Below are positions 38,102 to 45,991 of a stretch of 64,000 nucleotides of DNA, piece after piece (the stretch's first letter is position 1; each line of letters starts with the position of its first letter). Location of the stretch: the NCBI GenBank assembly GCA_028221385.1, contig JAOIRP010000001.1, positions 1 to 64,000 on the forward strand, read 5' to 3'. This DNA comes from Candidatus Pelagibacter sp. GTDB lineage: Bacteria > Pseudomonadota > Alphaproteobacteria > Pelagibacterales > Pelagibacteraceae. A model generated the notes under the pieces. That model was given only the letters and a program-made list of their open reading frames with translations. It did not search any database and was not told the origin of the DNA. The position numbers were made by a program, and so were the translations under genes.

Positions 38102-38370
38102 TTTGAAATTTCCTCATTAGCTTTTAGAGTATTAAATATTTCATGAGTAGCAGTATCTCTTTCAACTTTTATCCATTGTCTACAACCTGATATATGTTGC
38201 CATAATTCCCAATGCTTTCCTCTTAGACTTTTTCTATTATAAACAAAATTATCCCAGTTTTGGTCTGATACTTCTTTATTAAGCTCTGGTCTTTTAACAG
38301 TTGCATCCCCTCCATAAGAAAATTCATTTTGAGGTCTCATACCGCAGTGTGGACATTTAATATAAAGCAT
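38098..38370 (-). CDS. soxD: Sarcosine oxidase delta subunit
   Basis: 90 residues. IKCPHCGMRPQNEFSYGG holds two of the zinc-binding cysteines, and HISGCRQWIKVERDTATHEI gives the C-terminal block with further ligands. The size and motifs are exactly those of SoxD. It abuts soxB without a gap and overlaps soxA. Confidence 0.94.
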   Translation of the reverse strand: MLYIKCPHCGMRPQNEFSYGGDATVKRPELNKEVSDQNWDNFVYNRKSLRGKHWELWQHISGCRQWIKVERDTATHEIFNTLKANEEISK

Positions 38371-39627
38371 CTATGAAATCCAAGTTTTTGTTCCAAGTCC
38401 TTTTTCATCCAGTAAATGGCCTGTATTAAATCTATTTAAACTATATCCAGCATTTAATTTATGAACTCTGTCTTGTGCAATTGTATGAGCAAATGTCCAA
38501 CCTGATGCAGGAGTTGCTTTAAATCCACCATAACACCAGCCACAATTTAAATACAAACCTTCAATATGTGTTTTGTCAATTATTGGAGAACCATCCATAG
38601 ACATATCCATTATACCACCCCAAGTTCTAAGCATTTTTAGTTTGCTTAGAAAAGGCATCATTGCAATACCTTCGGTCAATACGTGCTGAAGAGTTGGTAA
38701 GTTTCCTCTTTGGGCATAACTATTATACCCATCCAAGTCTCCACCCATTACCATTTCACCTTTGTCGGATTGACTAATATAAAAATGTCCTGCACCAAAA
38801 GTTACTACTCTATCCAAAACTGGTTTTACTGGTTCAGAAACACAAGCTTGAAGAAGGTGAGTTTCAACTGGCAAATTAATGTTTAATTTATCTGCTAAAA
38901 TGTTTGTACTTCCAGCAACACATAACCCAATCTTTTTAACTTTGATATCACCTCTTGAAGTTCTTACTCCATTAATTTTTCCAGCAACTACATCAAATCC
39001 TGTTACTTCACAGTTTTGTATTATGTCTACTCCCATTGCATCCGCTTGTCGTGCATAACCCCAAGCAACTGCATCATGTCTAGCAGTTCCTGCACTTGGT
39101 TGCATTAATCCACCAAAAATTGGAAATCTTACATTTTCAGAAAAGTCTGCCATTGGAATAATTTCTTTTACCTCTTCTCTATTTAAGAGAACTGCATCTA
39201 TACCATTTAATCGCATAGAATTTCCTCGTCTTGCATAAACATTCATCTGAGCATCTGAATGTGCAAGATTAATAATTCCTCTTGGGGAAAACATTACGTT
39301 ATAATTTAAATCTTGACTCATCTTTCTCCACAAATCCATCCCAAATTCACTAAAGAGTGCATTATCGTCGTGCATGTAATTTGATCTTATAATAGTAGTA
39401 TTTCTTCCTACGTTTCCGCCACCTATCCAGCCTTTTTCAATAATAGCTACATTTGTTATATTGTGTTCTTTTGCTAGGTAATAAGCTGTTGCTAAACCAT
39501 GACCTCCTCCACCAATAATTACTACATCGTATTCTTTCTTTGGAGTAGGGTCTTTCCAAGCTAAATCCCAGTTTTCATGATTGGAAAAGGCATTTTTAAT
39601 TAAATTAAATATGGAATATTTTTGCAT
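38371..39627 (-). CDS. soxB: Sarcosine oxidase beta subunit
   Basis: 418 residues. The FAD Rossmann motif is VVIIGGGGHGLATAYYLA (about residues 35-52). His184 in SAGTARHDAVAWGYAR corresponds, as far as I recall the family, to the histidine that binds FMN covalently. WGGIMDMSMDGSPIID and CGWCYGGFKATPASG are C-terminal flavin contacts. First gene of soxBDAG, which here supplies glycine and C1 units from methylated amines such as glycine betaine. Confidence 0.95.
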   Translation of the reverse strand: MQKYSIFNLIKNAFSNHENWDLAWKDPTPKKEYDVVIIGGGGHGLATAYYLAKEHNITNVAIIEKGWIGGGNVGRNTTIIRSNYMHDDNALFSEFGMDLWRKMSQDLNYNVMFSPRGIINLAHSDAQMNVYARRGNSMRLNGIDAVLLNREEVKEIIPMADFSENVRFPIFGGLMQPSAGTARHDAVAWGYARQADAMGVDIIQNCEVTGFDVVAGKINGVRTSRGDIKVKKIGLCVAGSTNILADKLNINLPVETHLLQACVSEPVKPVLDRVVTFGAGHFYISQSDKGEMVMGGDLDGYNSYAQRGNLPTLQHVLTEGIAMMPFLSKLKMLRTWGGIMDMSMDGSPIIDKTHIEGLYLNCGWCYGGFKATPASGWTFAHTIAQDRVHKLNAGYSLNRFNTGHLLDEKGLGTKTWIS

Positions 39628-39755
39628 AATATAATTTTATATAAAAGATTATAAATAGTTCTTATTTTTTTTATATATATTTTTTAGATGTTTCCAAATT
39701 AGACAAAAGAAGATAGTACTTCTTCCAATATAATTAAATTTTATAGGAGTTTAAA

Positions 39756-39901
39756 ATGAGTGAAGTTAAATCTGATATTCAAATTGCAAGAGAAGCAAAA
39801 ATGCAACCTATAAATGATATTTTAAATAAAATAAATGTACCCGATGAAAGTACTGCTTTCAGTCCAATGGGCCGACATATAGCAAAAATTAACTTGGAAC
39901 A
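39756..39901 (+). pseudogene. fhs: Truncated formate-tetrahydrofolate ligase (N-terminal ~48 codons)
   Basis: The peptide SDIQIAREAKMQPIND, then FSPMGRHIAKINLE, is the N-terminus of formyl-THF synthetase. Homology stops after INLE (about 39,900), where a full gene would continue to the GEGKTTT ATP loop; nothing of the remaining 500 residues is present in the window. Ribosome site TAGGAG precedes the ATG, so expression signals are intact. The frame stays open into the zinc-ribbon gene, giving a meaningless fusion frame of 152 codons. The break marks the left edge of a mobile element. The gene sits divergently from soxBDAG, whose methylene-THF it would help convert to formate. Confidence 0.8.
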
Positions 39902-39992
39902 ACATCTAAAGCTAGGGTTTTATCAGGTCACGAACAAGACTCTACGCTTGATATACATTACGATAAACACACAACACAGCAGAGGAGAGAAT

Positions 39993-40214
39993 ATGCAAAC
40001 AAAGTCGCAAACGTCGTTGACTTCGCAAAAGTATCAAACGAATAATGATCCAGAGGTGCTTGATCCCTACAAGGCTTTCAGCCCATTGGATCTTTCACCA
40101 ACAAAAGATTTCTGTATTAATTGTGAGTCATCACAAAAGATAATTGGAACAATTACATTGGGCCAAAGATCAGGGCCTATTTGTGTAAAGTGTTTTAAAG
40201 CAAACCAGAAATAA
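39993..40214 (+). CDS. Small zinc-ribbon protein, island type A
   Basis: 73 residues from the ATG at 39,993, which has the ribosome site AGAGGAGAGA. The C-terminal half FCINCESSQKIIGTITLGQ then GPICVKCFK is a four-cysteine zinc ribbon (CxxC...CxxC). A related protein with the same CINC...GPICxKC layout is encoded near the edge of the tRNA-Thr island at 53.4 kb. The longer open frame that includes fhs codons is an artefact of the truncation. A DNA-binding or regulator role is only a guess. Confidence 0.65.
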   Translation: MQTKSQTSLTSQKYQTNNDPEVLDPYKAFSPLDLSPTKDFCINCESSQKIIGTITLGQRSGPICVKCFKANQK

Positions 40215-40221
40215 TATATAA

Positions 40222-40240
40222 CTGCTCTTGATATGAGCAG
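40222..40240 (+). promoter_or_regulatory. Hairpin across a start codon
   Basis: CTGCTC and GAGCAG form a perfect 6-bp stem with a 7-base loop. The ATG of the next gene (40,233-40,235) lies at the loop-stem border, and no ribosome site is seen before it. Such a stem could mask the start and couple translation to another event. Confidence 0.3.
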
Positions 40241-40583
40241 AAAACCAGGGCAGCCGAAGATCTCGGAAGATATTGAAGTAGCAATTTTTATTAAGGTTGT
40301 TCAATATGTTAATAGATACAACATAGCTCCAATGAGGGCCTGGAAGAAGATCACCGAACTAAAACACTTTCCCGAAGTTATTAAAAAATTTCACGGCAAT
40401 AAAAGATCAGTTATGACTAATGACTATATTGATCGTTTAAGAAATGATCATCAAACACATACAAACTTTTATAAAAAACATATTAGCAAATGGATCAAAT
40501 TACGTACTTCTGGCATAATGCAGATAGTCAGTAGAGATCTCATCAAAAAATATCCTAGAATTGTTAACTACCTAAAGAAATAA
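40233..40583 (+). CDS. Hypothetical basic protein, 116 aa
   Basis: Not recognised. Basic and helical; begins MSRKPGQPKISEDIEVAIFIK and later has NKRSVMTNDYIDRLRNDH, which has the look of a DNA-binding helix-turn-helix region. The mobile element context (behind the zinc-ribbon gene, before an excisionase-like gene) fits a regulator. No ribosome site is visible and a hairpin spans the start. Confidence 0.5.
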   Translation: MSRKPGQPKISEDIEVAIFIKVVQYVNRYNIAPMRAWKKITELKHFPEVIKKFHGNKRSVMTNDYIDRLRNDHQTHTNFYKKHISKWIKLRTSGIMQIVSRDLIKKYPRIVNYLKK

Positions 40584-40631
40584 ATAATAACTGAACCTAT
40601 AAAAGTTTATAGAAAGTCGTAGATCTAGCGA

Positions 40632-40925
40632 ATGAACGTTAGATTTAATTCAGAGAAAACACTCGTTAAAGCAAGTGAGCTTTATAACAATATGAGTATC
40701 TCTAAAGCTCAATTCTATCGTTTCATAAATAAGTGGATCATCAACGGAGTTAGCCTGGCAGAAATGGGTAAGGTTAAAGTTGGAAAATTAGTTTTATGGG
40801 ATGGACAAAAGTTTCTGGATTGTCTTATCCAATACGAAAACGAAACAACTCCTAAATATGATTATGAACATCAAGATCAAAAGTTAGCGATCGCAATAGT
40901 TAGAAAACAAAATGAAAAAAAATAA
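40632..40925 (+). CDS. Putative helix-turn-helix (excisionase/AlpA-like) protein
   Basis: 97 residues. ASELYNNMSISKAQFYRFI followed by NGVSLAEMGKVKVGKLVLWD resembles the winged HTH of excisionases and AlpA-type regulators, where a helix pair precedes a beta-wing carrying GK. The family match is suggestive, not secure. Encoded in the middle of the element's left part; a small lysine-rich gene overlaps its end. Confidence 0.5.
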   Translation: MNVRFNSEKTLVKASELYNNMSISKAQFYRFINKWIINGVSLAEMGKVKVGKLVLWDGQKFLDCLIQYENETTPKYDYEHQDQKLAIAIVRKQNEKK

Positions 40926-41037
40926 AAATAAAACAGCAACAGCAAAAGCTTTAGCGAGAAAATACATAAACAGAGCATTAAAAAAAGTTAATGCGAAACT
41001 AAATAGAAAAGTAAAGGAGCAATTAAATGTTCAATAA
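40912..41037 (+). CDS. Very small basic protein, 41 aa
   Basis: An ATG at 40,912, inside the end of the previous gene, opens 41 codons rich in Lys, Asn and Ala (KKNKNKTATAKALARKYIN, then RALKKVNAKLNRKVKEQ). Its end overlaps the start of the gene at 41,027 by 11 bases. The overlapping pattern matches the rest of the operon, which supports it; the composition could also be an accident of A-rich DNA. Confidence 0.35.
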   Translation: MKKNKNKTATAKALARKYINRALKKVNAKLNRKVKEQLNVQ

Positions 41038-41419
41038 TATTGATAAGGCATTAGAGGGAAAAGGAAATAACGAAGAGACTAAACGTTTAGCTGATTTAGA
41101 GAAGATTGAATTTGATGTAATGCAAAACCTTGCAGATAAAATCAAAGAAGATTTCGAAAGAGAAACCAAAGATAAGCCAAGATCATTTATGGATTGGTTG
41201 AAGTCTAAACCTACTGAATACTTCAAACGGATAGAGCTTAAGTCGGGTGGTAAAGTTGTAGATATAAGATCTTACAGCAAACTAAAAGAACCTGAAATTA
41301 AAAAAATAAACCTAGCAGATTATTTTGAGTTTGGAAAAACTGTTGCCTCACTTACGGACGCAGAAAAAGAAGTTGTCAATCAAATGCTCCAGATGTCGTT
41401 AGGTAAAGGAAAAGAATAA
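41027..41419 (+). CDS. Hypothetical acidic/helical protein, 130 aa
   Basis: Not recognised. Soluble, charged, mainly helical, with no cysteines. Strong ribosome site (AAGGAG) before the ATG. The stop overlaps the next start by one base (TAATG), so it is translated together with the following gene of the mobile element. Confidence 0.55.
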   Translation: MFNNIDKALEGKGNNEETKRLADLEKIEFDVMQNLADKIKEDFERETKDKPRSFMDWLKSKPTEYFKRIELKSGGKVVDIRSYSKLKEPEIKKINLADYFEFGKTVASLTDAEKEVVNQMLQMSLGKGKE

Positions 41420-41994
41420 TGAGATTTAAGGACGACGCAATCTTTGAAAGTTTGAGTCCTAAAGAGGCTGCTGAATTTACTAAAGGTGATCCCGAGAGAA
41501 TAAAATATATGAGGAGAGTTAAAGCCAATAAAAAAAATATGAATGATCATATTGTTGATACGTTAAACAAATATGAAGATGGCCCAGATATTCAACAACA
41601 AGTAATTAATTACAGTCCAAAGAAAATAAAAGAAGCAACTCCAGAGCAATTTGGTCAGTTGGCCGAGAAGCTTGAACGTAATAGACAGATGTCGGGAGCT
41701 GCACCAACAAAAACAAAAGACCTAAAGGCTAGATTCAATAAACCTAAACTATTTGAAAACATTATAGACAACCTGGGTAAACCTAAACCATTTATTAAAG
41801 TAAAAAAAACTACTCCTGTTGTTTTCCCTGATATTCCAAAACTAGACCTTGAGAGAATTAAACCAATAACAAAAACACCAAAAGAAATTGAAGCTGAAAT
41901 CCGTTTCCAAGAAATGGTGAGACAAGACAAAGAGCGAAAGTTAAGAGAGCAAAACTCTGGTCTCGCAGGTCTTATGGGTGGAGTTAAATTATAA
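41419..41994 (+). CDS. Hypothetical protein, 191 aa, with repeated basic segments
   Basis: Not recognised. Highly charged; proline- and lysine-rich stretches (KVKKTTPVVFPDIPKL, RIKPITKTPKEIEAEI) suggest a partly disordered scaffold. It ends GLAGLMGGVKL. Coupled to both neighbours by one-base TAATG-type overlaps. Such proteins are often replication or packaging accessories in small elements, but nothing here proves it. Confidence 0.55.
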   Translation: MRFKDDAIFESLSPKEAAEFTKGDPERIKYMRRVKANKKNMNDHIVDTLNKYEDGPDIQQQVINYSPKKIKEATPEQFGQLAEKLERNRQMSGAAPTKTKDLKARFNKPKLFENIIDNLGKPKPFIKVKKTTPVVFPDIPKLDLERIKPITKTPKEIEAEIRFQEMVRQDKERKLREQNSGLAGLMGGVKL

Positions 41995-42251
41995 TGAACA
42001 AATACGAAATTAAATACCAACTTGAACAAATGACCTCTTCCGTTGATAGGTTAACAGACGTTGCGGGAAAGCAAGTTAATCACATAGAGGAGTTATGGGC
42101 AGAGATTGGTAATAAGAACAGCAAAATCAACACATTACAAGAGAAGATCTATGAGAGGAATGAAGAGATTCATAGACTCCAGGACATCATAAAATCTCAA
42201 CAACATAAGAATTTATCTGAACAATTTTTCCCAGAGAGAACAAATAACTAA
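41994..42251 (+). CDS. Small coiled-coil protein, 85 aa
   Basis: Nearly the whole chain is heptad-like (VNHIEELWAEIGNKNSKI, NTLQEKIYERNEEIHRLQ, DIIKSQQH), so a dimeric coiled coil is likely. It begins NKYEIKYQLEQMTSSVDRL. No other domain seen. It overlaps the upstream gene by one base and is directly followed by the ribbon-helix-helix-like gene. Confidence 0.55.
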   Translation: MNKYEIKYQLEQMTSSVDRLTDVAGKQVNHIEELWAEIGNKNSKINTLQEKIYERNEEIHRLQDIIKSQQHKNLSEQFFPERTNN

Positions 42252-42443
42252 ATGAATAATAAATATACATCAATCGCAATAAAGAAAGATCTCCGAGAGA
42301 AGTTGAGAGATCTATCAGCAACAATAGTTAAAGGAACTAAATTATCTGTCCCACAAACTATTGAAATTTTATCAAATAAAAACCTAGAGCAAGAGCAAAC
42401 TAAACCAAAGGATATTACTATATGGAACAAACACAAGTTGTAG
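42252..42443 (+). CDS. Putative ribbon-helix-helix-like protein, 63 aa
   Basis: The N-terminal part YTSIAIKKDLREKLRDLSA is a plausible ribbon followed by a first helix, and KLSVPQTIEILSNKNLEQ a second helix, the usual layout of small dimeric RHH regulators. It ends 22 bases inside the primase-helicase gene, so expression of the two is coupled. It may be a copy-number or operon regulator. Confidence 0.45.
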   Translation: MNNKYTSIAIKKDLREKLRDLSATIVKGTKLSVPQTIEILSNKNLEQEQTKPKDITIWNKHKL

Positions 42444-44752
42444 AACAATTCAAAGAAAGATTTTTCGCAATAAACGGAAGCAAGGCAACCTTAAAAAAAG
42501 AGCAGCCGTTAGTTGGTAAAAGAAAATTTGAATATGAAAGAATTTTCAGAGAACTTACTCATCAAAATTATAGCAATCATTTAAAAACAGAAGTTGGCCT
42601 GGTACCAATACCAATTATAGATAAAGACAAATGTTTCTGGGGTGCGATAGATATTGATATATACGATCTAACATTAGAGCAGCAGATGGAGATTATAAAC
42701 GCTGCCACAGAATATAAGTTAGTTGCAGCCTGGTCGGAAAGCAAAGGACTTCACTTATACTGTCAATCAAGTAAAAGAATTTTAGCTAAAGGAATGAGAA
42801 ATTATCTTTTATCGGTAGCTGCTAAACTCCCACATTTAAAAACTATTCCAGAAGTATTTCCTAAACAAATAAAACTTGAAAAAGGACAGATCGGAAATGG
42901 AATTAAACTTCCATATAGAAACTACTTTAATTCAAACTCAATAACATCAACTGGGATTATTGTTAGAGATAATAGGATTATTCAAATCAAACCAGAGATC
43001 TTTATTAAAAGACTTGAAGAGAATGAACTAGAGGAAGATGTATTTAAGAGATTTTATGCAGATGACCTAGTTAATCCAACGGAAGAGATCCCAGATAATT
43101 TTGATCTTGGGTCGATGAATGATCCAGAAATAAAAAAATTAACTGCAAGAGAAATCTTGGCCAAGATTAAAAAAGAGAAAATGAGCCTTGATGATGAGAG
43201 CAGCTACTTTGATGATCTTGTCACTTTAGCTATTGGGAAAATGGTTGGTAGTAGAATTCAATCAGACCAATCTATTATGATGTCTTGTTTAAAGTTAGAT
43301 TTAGAAAAGACAGGAACAACTCCAGATTATTTTAGATCTAAATTAGATAGAGCTAGAGTTAAATTAGGAATAGATGATCCAGAAATTGCAAAAGAGAAGA
43401 TTGTAAAGAATGTTATTTATCTAAAAGAAACAGATCGTTTTTATGATTTGCAAACTAAAAATGATTATCCAAAGGCAGCAATCAATCACACTTACGGAAT
43501 TTATTTTGGTAAGAATGATAGTGCAGCAACATATTTACAGAAACACCCTCACGGGCTAGTCGTAGAAAATTGGTTATATGATCCAAAACAATATGACAAA
43601 GACAAACCAATTATAGAAGTTAACGGAAACAAATACTTAAATTCTTATCAACCACATAACCTGGTGGCTGAAAAAGGGGACGTGAGCTTATTGTATGAAC
43701 TTTTAAATCACGTATTTAATAATGATAAAGATTATATTAATCACTTTTTAGATTATGTTTCTTATCCGTTAAAGAATCCTGGTGCAAAGATTAGACACGC
43801 ATTAATCATAGTTAGTACATCATATCAATTCGGTAAAGGAACTCTTTGGAGAATGATCGGAGAAATCTATGGAACAAACTCTTTAGCAATAGATGTACTC
43901 CAGGCTTTAGATAAATCAAAAGGTTATACTCAAAAAGCTCAAATGGTTTTGATTGATGAAATGCAATCGGTTGGAGATTTTTCAGAGGGGAGATCTTTAT
44001 TAAATGATCTTAAAAGAATAATTACAGAGAAAGAAGTTAGCAGCAGAGAGTTATACAAAGATTATAGAATTGTTAAAACTTGTGCGAACTATATTTTATT
44101 TTCTAACAATAAAAATGCTTTAGCGTTGAAACCAAACGAAGTTAGATATTGGGTTTATATTACTGAACGTCCAAGAGCTAACCAAGAGTTTTATACAAAG
44201 ATCCACAAATGGCTAGATGACGGGGGAGCAGCAGCAATACTTTATGAATTATTAAACAGAGAGATCTCACCTAAATTTGATCCAAATGCTATTGCACCAA
44301 AAACACCTTTCCTCGGTCAAATGTCAACGGCTGGCGAACACCCATTAACTGCATTAATTAGAAAAAGATTTGAAGAGAAACAAACTCCATTTCTGACATC
44401 AAGTGGTAAAGAAATTGATGTCATTGGATCTACTGAATTGTTTGAATGGTTAAGGAATAATAACCTACTTGGTAGAGCTAGAATTAATGATGTTTCAAAT
44501 GCTCTAGAACAGATTGGGGCCAGGAATCTTGGTCAATGCAGAATTAAAGTTAGAAGCTATAATCCAGAAAATTTTGCACATAATTATTCTAATGCAAACA
44601 ACCCTGATCACGAGACAAAAGTAGAATATCAAATTAAAAAACCAACTCTTTATCTGTTGAACAAATTAGATGAACTTGTGAACCTTGATCCACAACAAAT
44701 CGCAGAAGAATATTACAGACCAATAGACACATATAGGGAGCACAACTACTAA
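42422..44752 (+). CDS. AEP-type primase fused to an SF3-like helicase
   Basis: 776 residues, the replication protein of the element. The N-terminal third looks like an archaeo-eukaryotic primase: GAIDIDIYD (metal ligands about D77 and D79), SKGLHLY (His about 111) and IPEVFPK (acid about 144), followed by GNGIKLPYRNYF. The C-terminal half is a DUF5906/SF3-type helicase with Walker A SYQFGKGTLW (about residues 467-476), Walker B VLIDEMQS (about 509-516), sensor LFSNNKN and arginine finger in EVRYWVY. Such fusions replicate satellites, plasmids and phages. It would prime and unwind the element's own origin. Confidence 0.78.
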   Translation: MEQTQVVEQFKERFFAINGSKATLKKEQPLVGKRKFEYERIFRELTHQNYSNHLKTEVGLVPIPIIDKDKCFWGAIDIDIYDLTLEQQMEIINAATEYKLVAAWSESKGLHLYCQSSKRILAKGMRNYLLSVAAKLPHLKTIPEVFPKQIKLEKGQIGNGIKLPYRNYFNSNSITSTGIIVRDNRIIQIKPEIFIKRLEENELEEDVFKRFYADDLVNPTEEIPDNFDLGSMNDPEIKKLTAREILAKIKKEKMSLDDESSYFDDLVTLAIGKMVGSRIQSDQSIMMSCLKLDLEKTGTTPDYFRSKLDRARVKLGIDDPEIAKEKIVKNVIYLKETDRFYDLQTKNDYPKAAINHTYGIYFGKNDSAATYLQKHPHGLVVENWLYDPKQYDKDKPIIEVNGNKYLNSYQPHNLVAEKGDVSLLYELLNHVFNNDKDYINHFLDYVSYPLKNPGAKIRHALIIVSTSYQFGKGTLWRMIGEIYGTNSLAIDVLQALDKSKGYTQKAQMVLIDEMQSVGDFSEGRSLLNDLKRIITEKEVSSRELYKDYRIVKTCANYILFSNNKNALALKPNEVRYWVYITERPRANQEFYTKIHKWLDDGGAAAILYELLNREISPKFDPNAIAPKTPFLGQMSTAGEHPLTALIRKRFEEKQTPFLTSSGKEIDVIGSTELFEWLRNNNLLGRARINDVSNALEQIGARNLGQCRIKVRSYNPENFAHNYSNANNPDHETKVEYQIKKPTLYLLNKLDELVNLDPQQIAEEYYRPIDTYREHNY

Positions 44753-44753
44753 T

Positions 44754-45095
44754 ATGAAAAACAAGAGTAGACAAAACAAAGCCAGATACTTACAGAATTT
44801 GGTAAAAGATAGGATTGTTAAAACGTTTAGATTGGCTCCAGATGATGTAAGAACTTCAACAGTAGGGGAGAACGGAGAGGATATAAAGCTGCTAACAATA
44901 ACTGCTAAAAGAGTATTTCCATATTCAACTGAATGTACCAATACAGAACAATACAGAGGAATATATAAAAAATTCAAACAATCAAATGGTCATAACCATA
45001 GAACACCATTGTTGATTATAAAGATGAACAAACAAAAACCCCTGGCCGTAATAACACTAGATCACTTCTTTGAGCTGATAGAGAAAGAGGATTAA
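44754..45095 (+). CDS. PD-(D/E)XK nuclease-like phage-type protein
   Basis: 113 residues. RQNKARYLQNLVKDRIVKTF then GENGEDIKLLTITAKRVFP resembles a class of small phage nuclease-like proteins in which GEDI is followed by an E-x-K catalytic pair. Here the equivalent is PYSTECTN: Glu is present but the expected Lys is Thr. LLIIKMNKQKPLAVI is the following beta-hairpin. It may be an inactive or binding form. Two bases separate it from the primase-helicase gene; it ends the coding part of the element. Confidence 0.5.
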   Translation: MKNKSRQNKARYLQNLVKDRIVKTFRLAPDDVRTSTVGENGEDIKLLTITAKRVFPYSTECTNTEQYRGIYKKFKQSNGHNHRTPLLIIKMNKQKPLAVITLDHFFELIEKED

Positions 45096-45718
45096 TTGTC
45101 TATGCTGCTAACCTGGGCAGCTCTAGAACTATGAACTGAATTTATTTTTTTTTCTGTTTCATCACACAGTAGTTTTATTAATTAGGTTATTCAGGTTAGT
45201 AGGCTAGGCAGCTCCTATTAAACAACAATTATTTAATTCACCTAGTCTAGACAACTCAACGGAACAATAAGCTAACCCCTGACAGTATAAAAGTTATGTT
45301 TACCTGAAATAATTACCACATAGCTCACTTTGAAAAAGTTTTGAAGCTGATCAAGAGGCTATCAAAGTTAACCTTTATTAACGTTTAATTCCCCCGTGTT
45401 GCCTAACCTGAAATTCCTTGGCCGTGTTTCCTGATCTGTTATTATATGTATCATTAGTAATAATCCCCTGGTCTCAAAGAGATACGCTCATATCAAATTC
45501 ATTGGGGCCAGGTTTCATTTCAAATATTTTTTCTAGAAAATTTTTTTATAATATTTTTTGGGTTAGGTACTTAAAACAGAAATCAAAAATCACGACCCTA
45601 GATGAGTAGATCTAACTCTAAAGGATAAACTATTAGGAGTCCCGTTTGAGAAAGGGTGATAGGGCTTACAGAGATCAACGTATATTGAGATCTGTTTAGG
45701 ATCCCTCTTGGTGGATCC

Positions 45719-45750
45719 AGACGAATCAATGCAACAGCATTGACGAGTCT
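45719..45750. repeat. Inverted repeat in the element tail
   Basis: AGAC at the left pairs with GTCT at the right, then three mismatches, then a perfect 7-bp TCAATGC/GCATTGA stem closed by an AACA loop. It is the most regular structure in the tail, and no T-run follows. It could be a replication or packaging signal, or part of a small RNA. Confidence 0.4.
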
Positions 45751-45932
45751 TTAAACGTGAACAAAACAACAACTATCGGTATTTAATTTTAGACTCATAA
45801 TCATAATAAAACCTATGTTTTTTGTTTTAAGAATTCAACGCTGCACGTTTCTATTTTCGTTGTTCTTGCTTACCTAAAGAATGCCATACTAGGGTCTCTC
45901 TAGGGTCTGGGGAGATAAATAACTTTTTTCAG

Positions 45933-45959
45933 TTGAGTCTTTTATGCTATACATATAAA
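45933..45959 (+). promoter_or_regulatory. Candidate promoter of tRNA-Leu
   Basis: TTGAGT (45,933-45,938) and TATAAA (45,954-45,959) are 15 bases apart and end 32 bases before the mature tRNA-Leu. The spacing is slightly short; TAAATA two bases later gives 17. Confidence 0.35.
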
Positions 45960-45991
45960 TAACAATGCAATTCCAAGACTTTTTACACTAT

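Larger units (their letters stand above)
39902..45991. mobile_element. Integrase-less primase-helicase element between fhs and tRNA-Leu
   Basis: Everything from the break in fhs to the tRNA-Leu gene is foreign to the core genome. It contains eight or nine tightly packed plus-strand genes (zinc ribbon, HTH-like, ribbon-helix-helix-like, coiled-coil, AEP primase-helicase, nuclease-like) and a 900-base non-coding tail with inverted repeats. Codon use is less extreme in AT than the neighbours. No integrase, portal, capsid or terminase gene is visible. It fits a phage satellite or plasmid-like replicon. Exact ends are uncertain: I see no clear direct repeat joining them. Confidence 0.6.
45096..45991. 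other. 896-base non-coding tail of the primase-helicase element
   Basis: No convincing gene: the two short open frames inside (45,418-45,609 plus and 45,590-45,772 minus) lack ribosome sites and sense. The right half, 45,600-45,760, has several stem-forming stretches: GGATCC twice at 45,700-45,718, and TCAATGC/GCATTGA around AACA (45,726-45,743) within a larger hairpin at 45,719-45,750. A CTAGGGTCT pair lies at about 45,890-45,907. An origin of replication, a packaging site or an RNA are possible; the sequence does not decide. Confidence 0.4.

Noticed and set aside
39756..40214. One 152-codon gene covering the fhs start and the zinc ribbon
   Set aside because: The frame is open by chance across the junction. 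The first part is fhs, the last part has its own ATG and a strong ribosome site at 39,993.
42252..42448. Minus-strand frame across the RHH gene region
   Set aside because: Shadow of the plus-strand genes, no ribosome site.
45418..45772. Two short open frames (63 and 60 codons) in the element tail
   Set aside because: No ribosome sites, no recognisable sequence, opposite strands in overlapping DNA full of inverted repeats; kept as non-coding.
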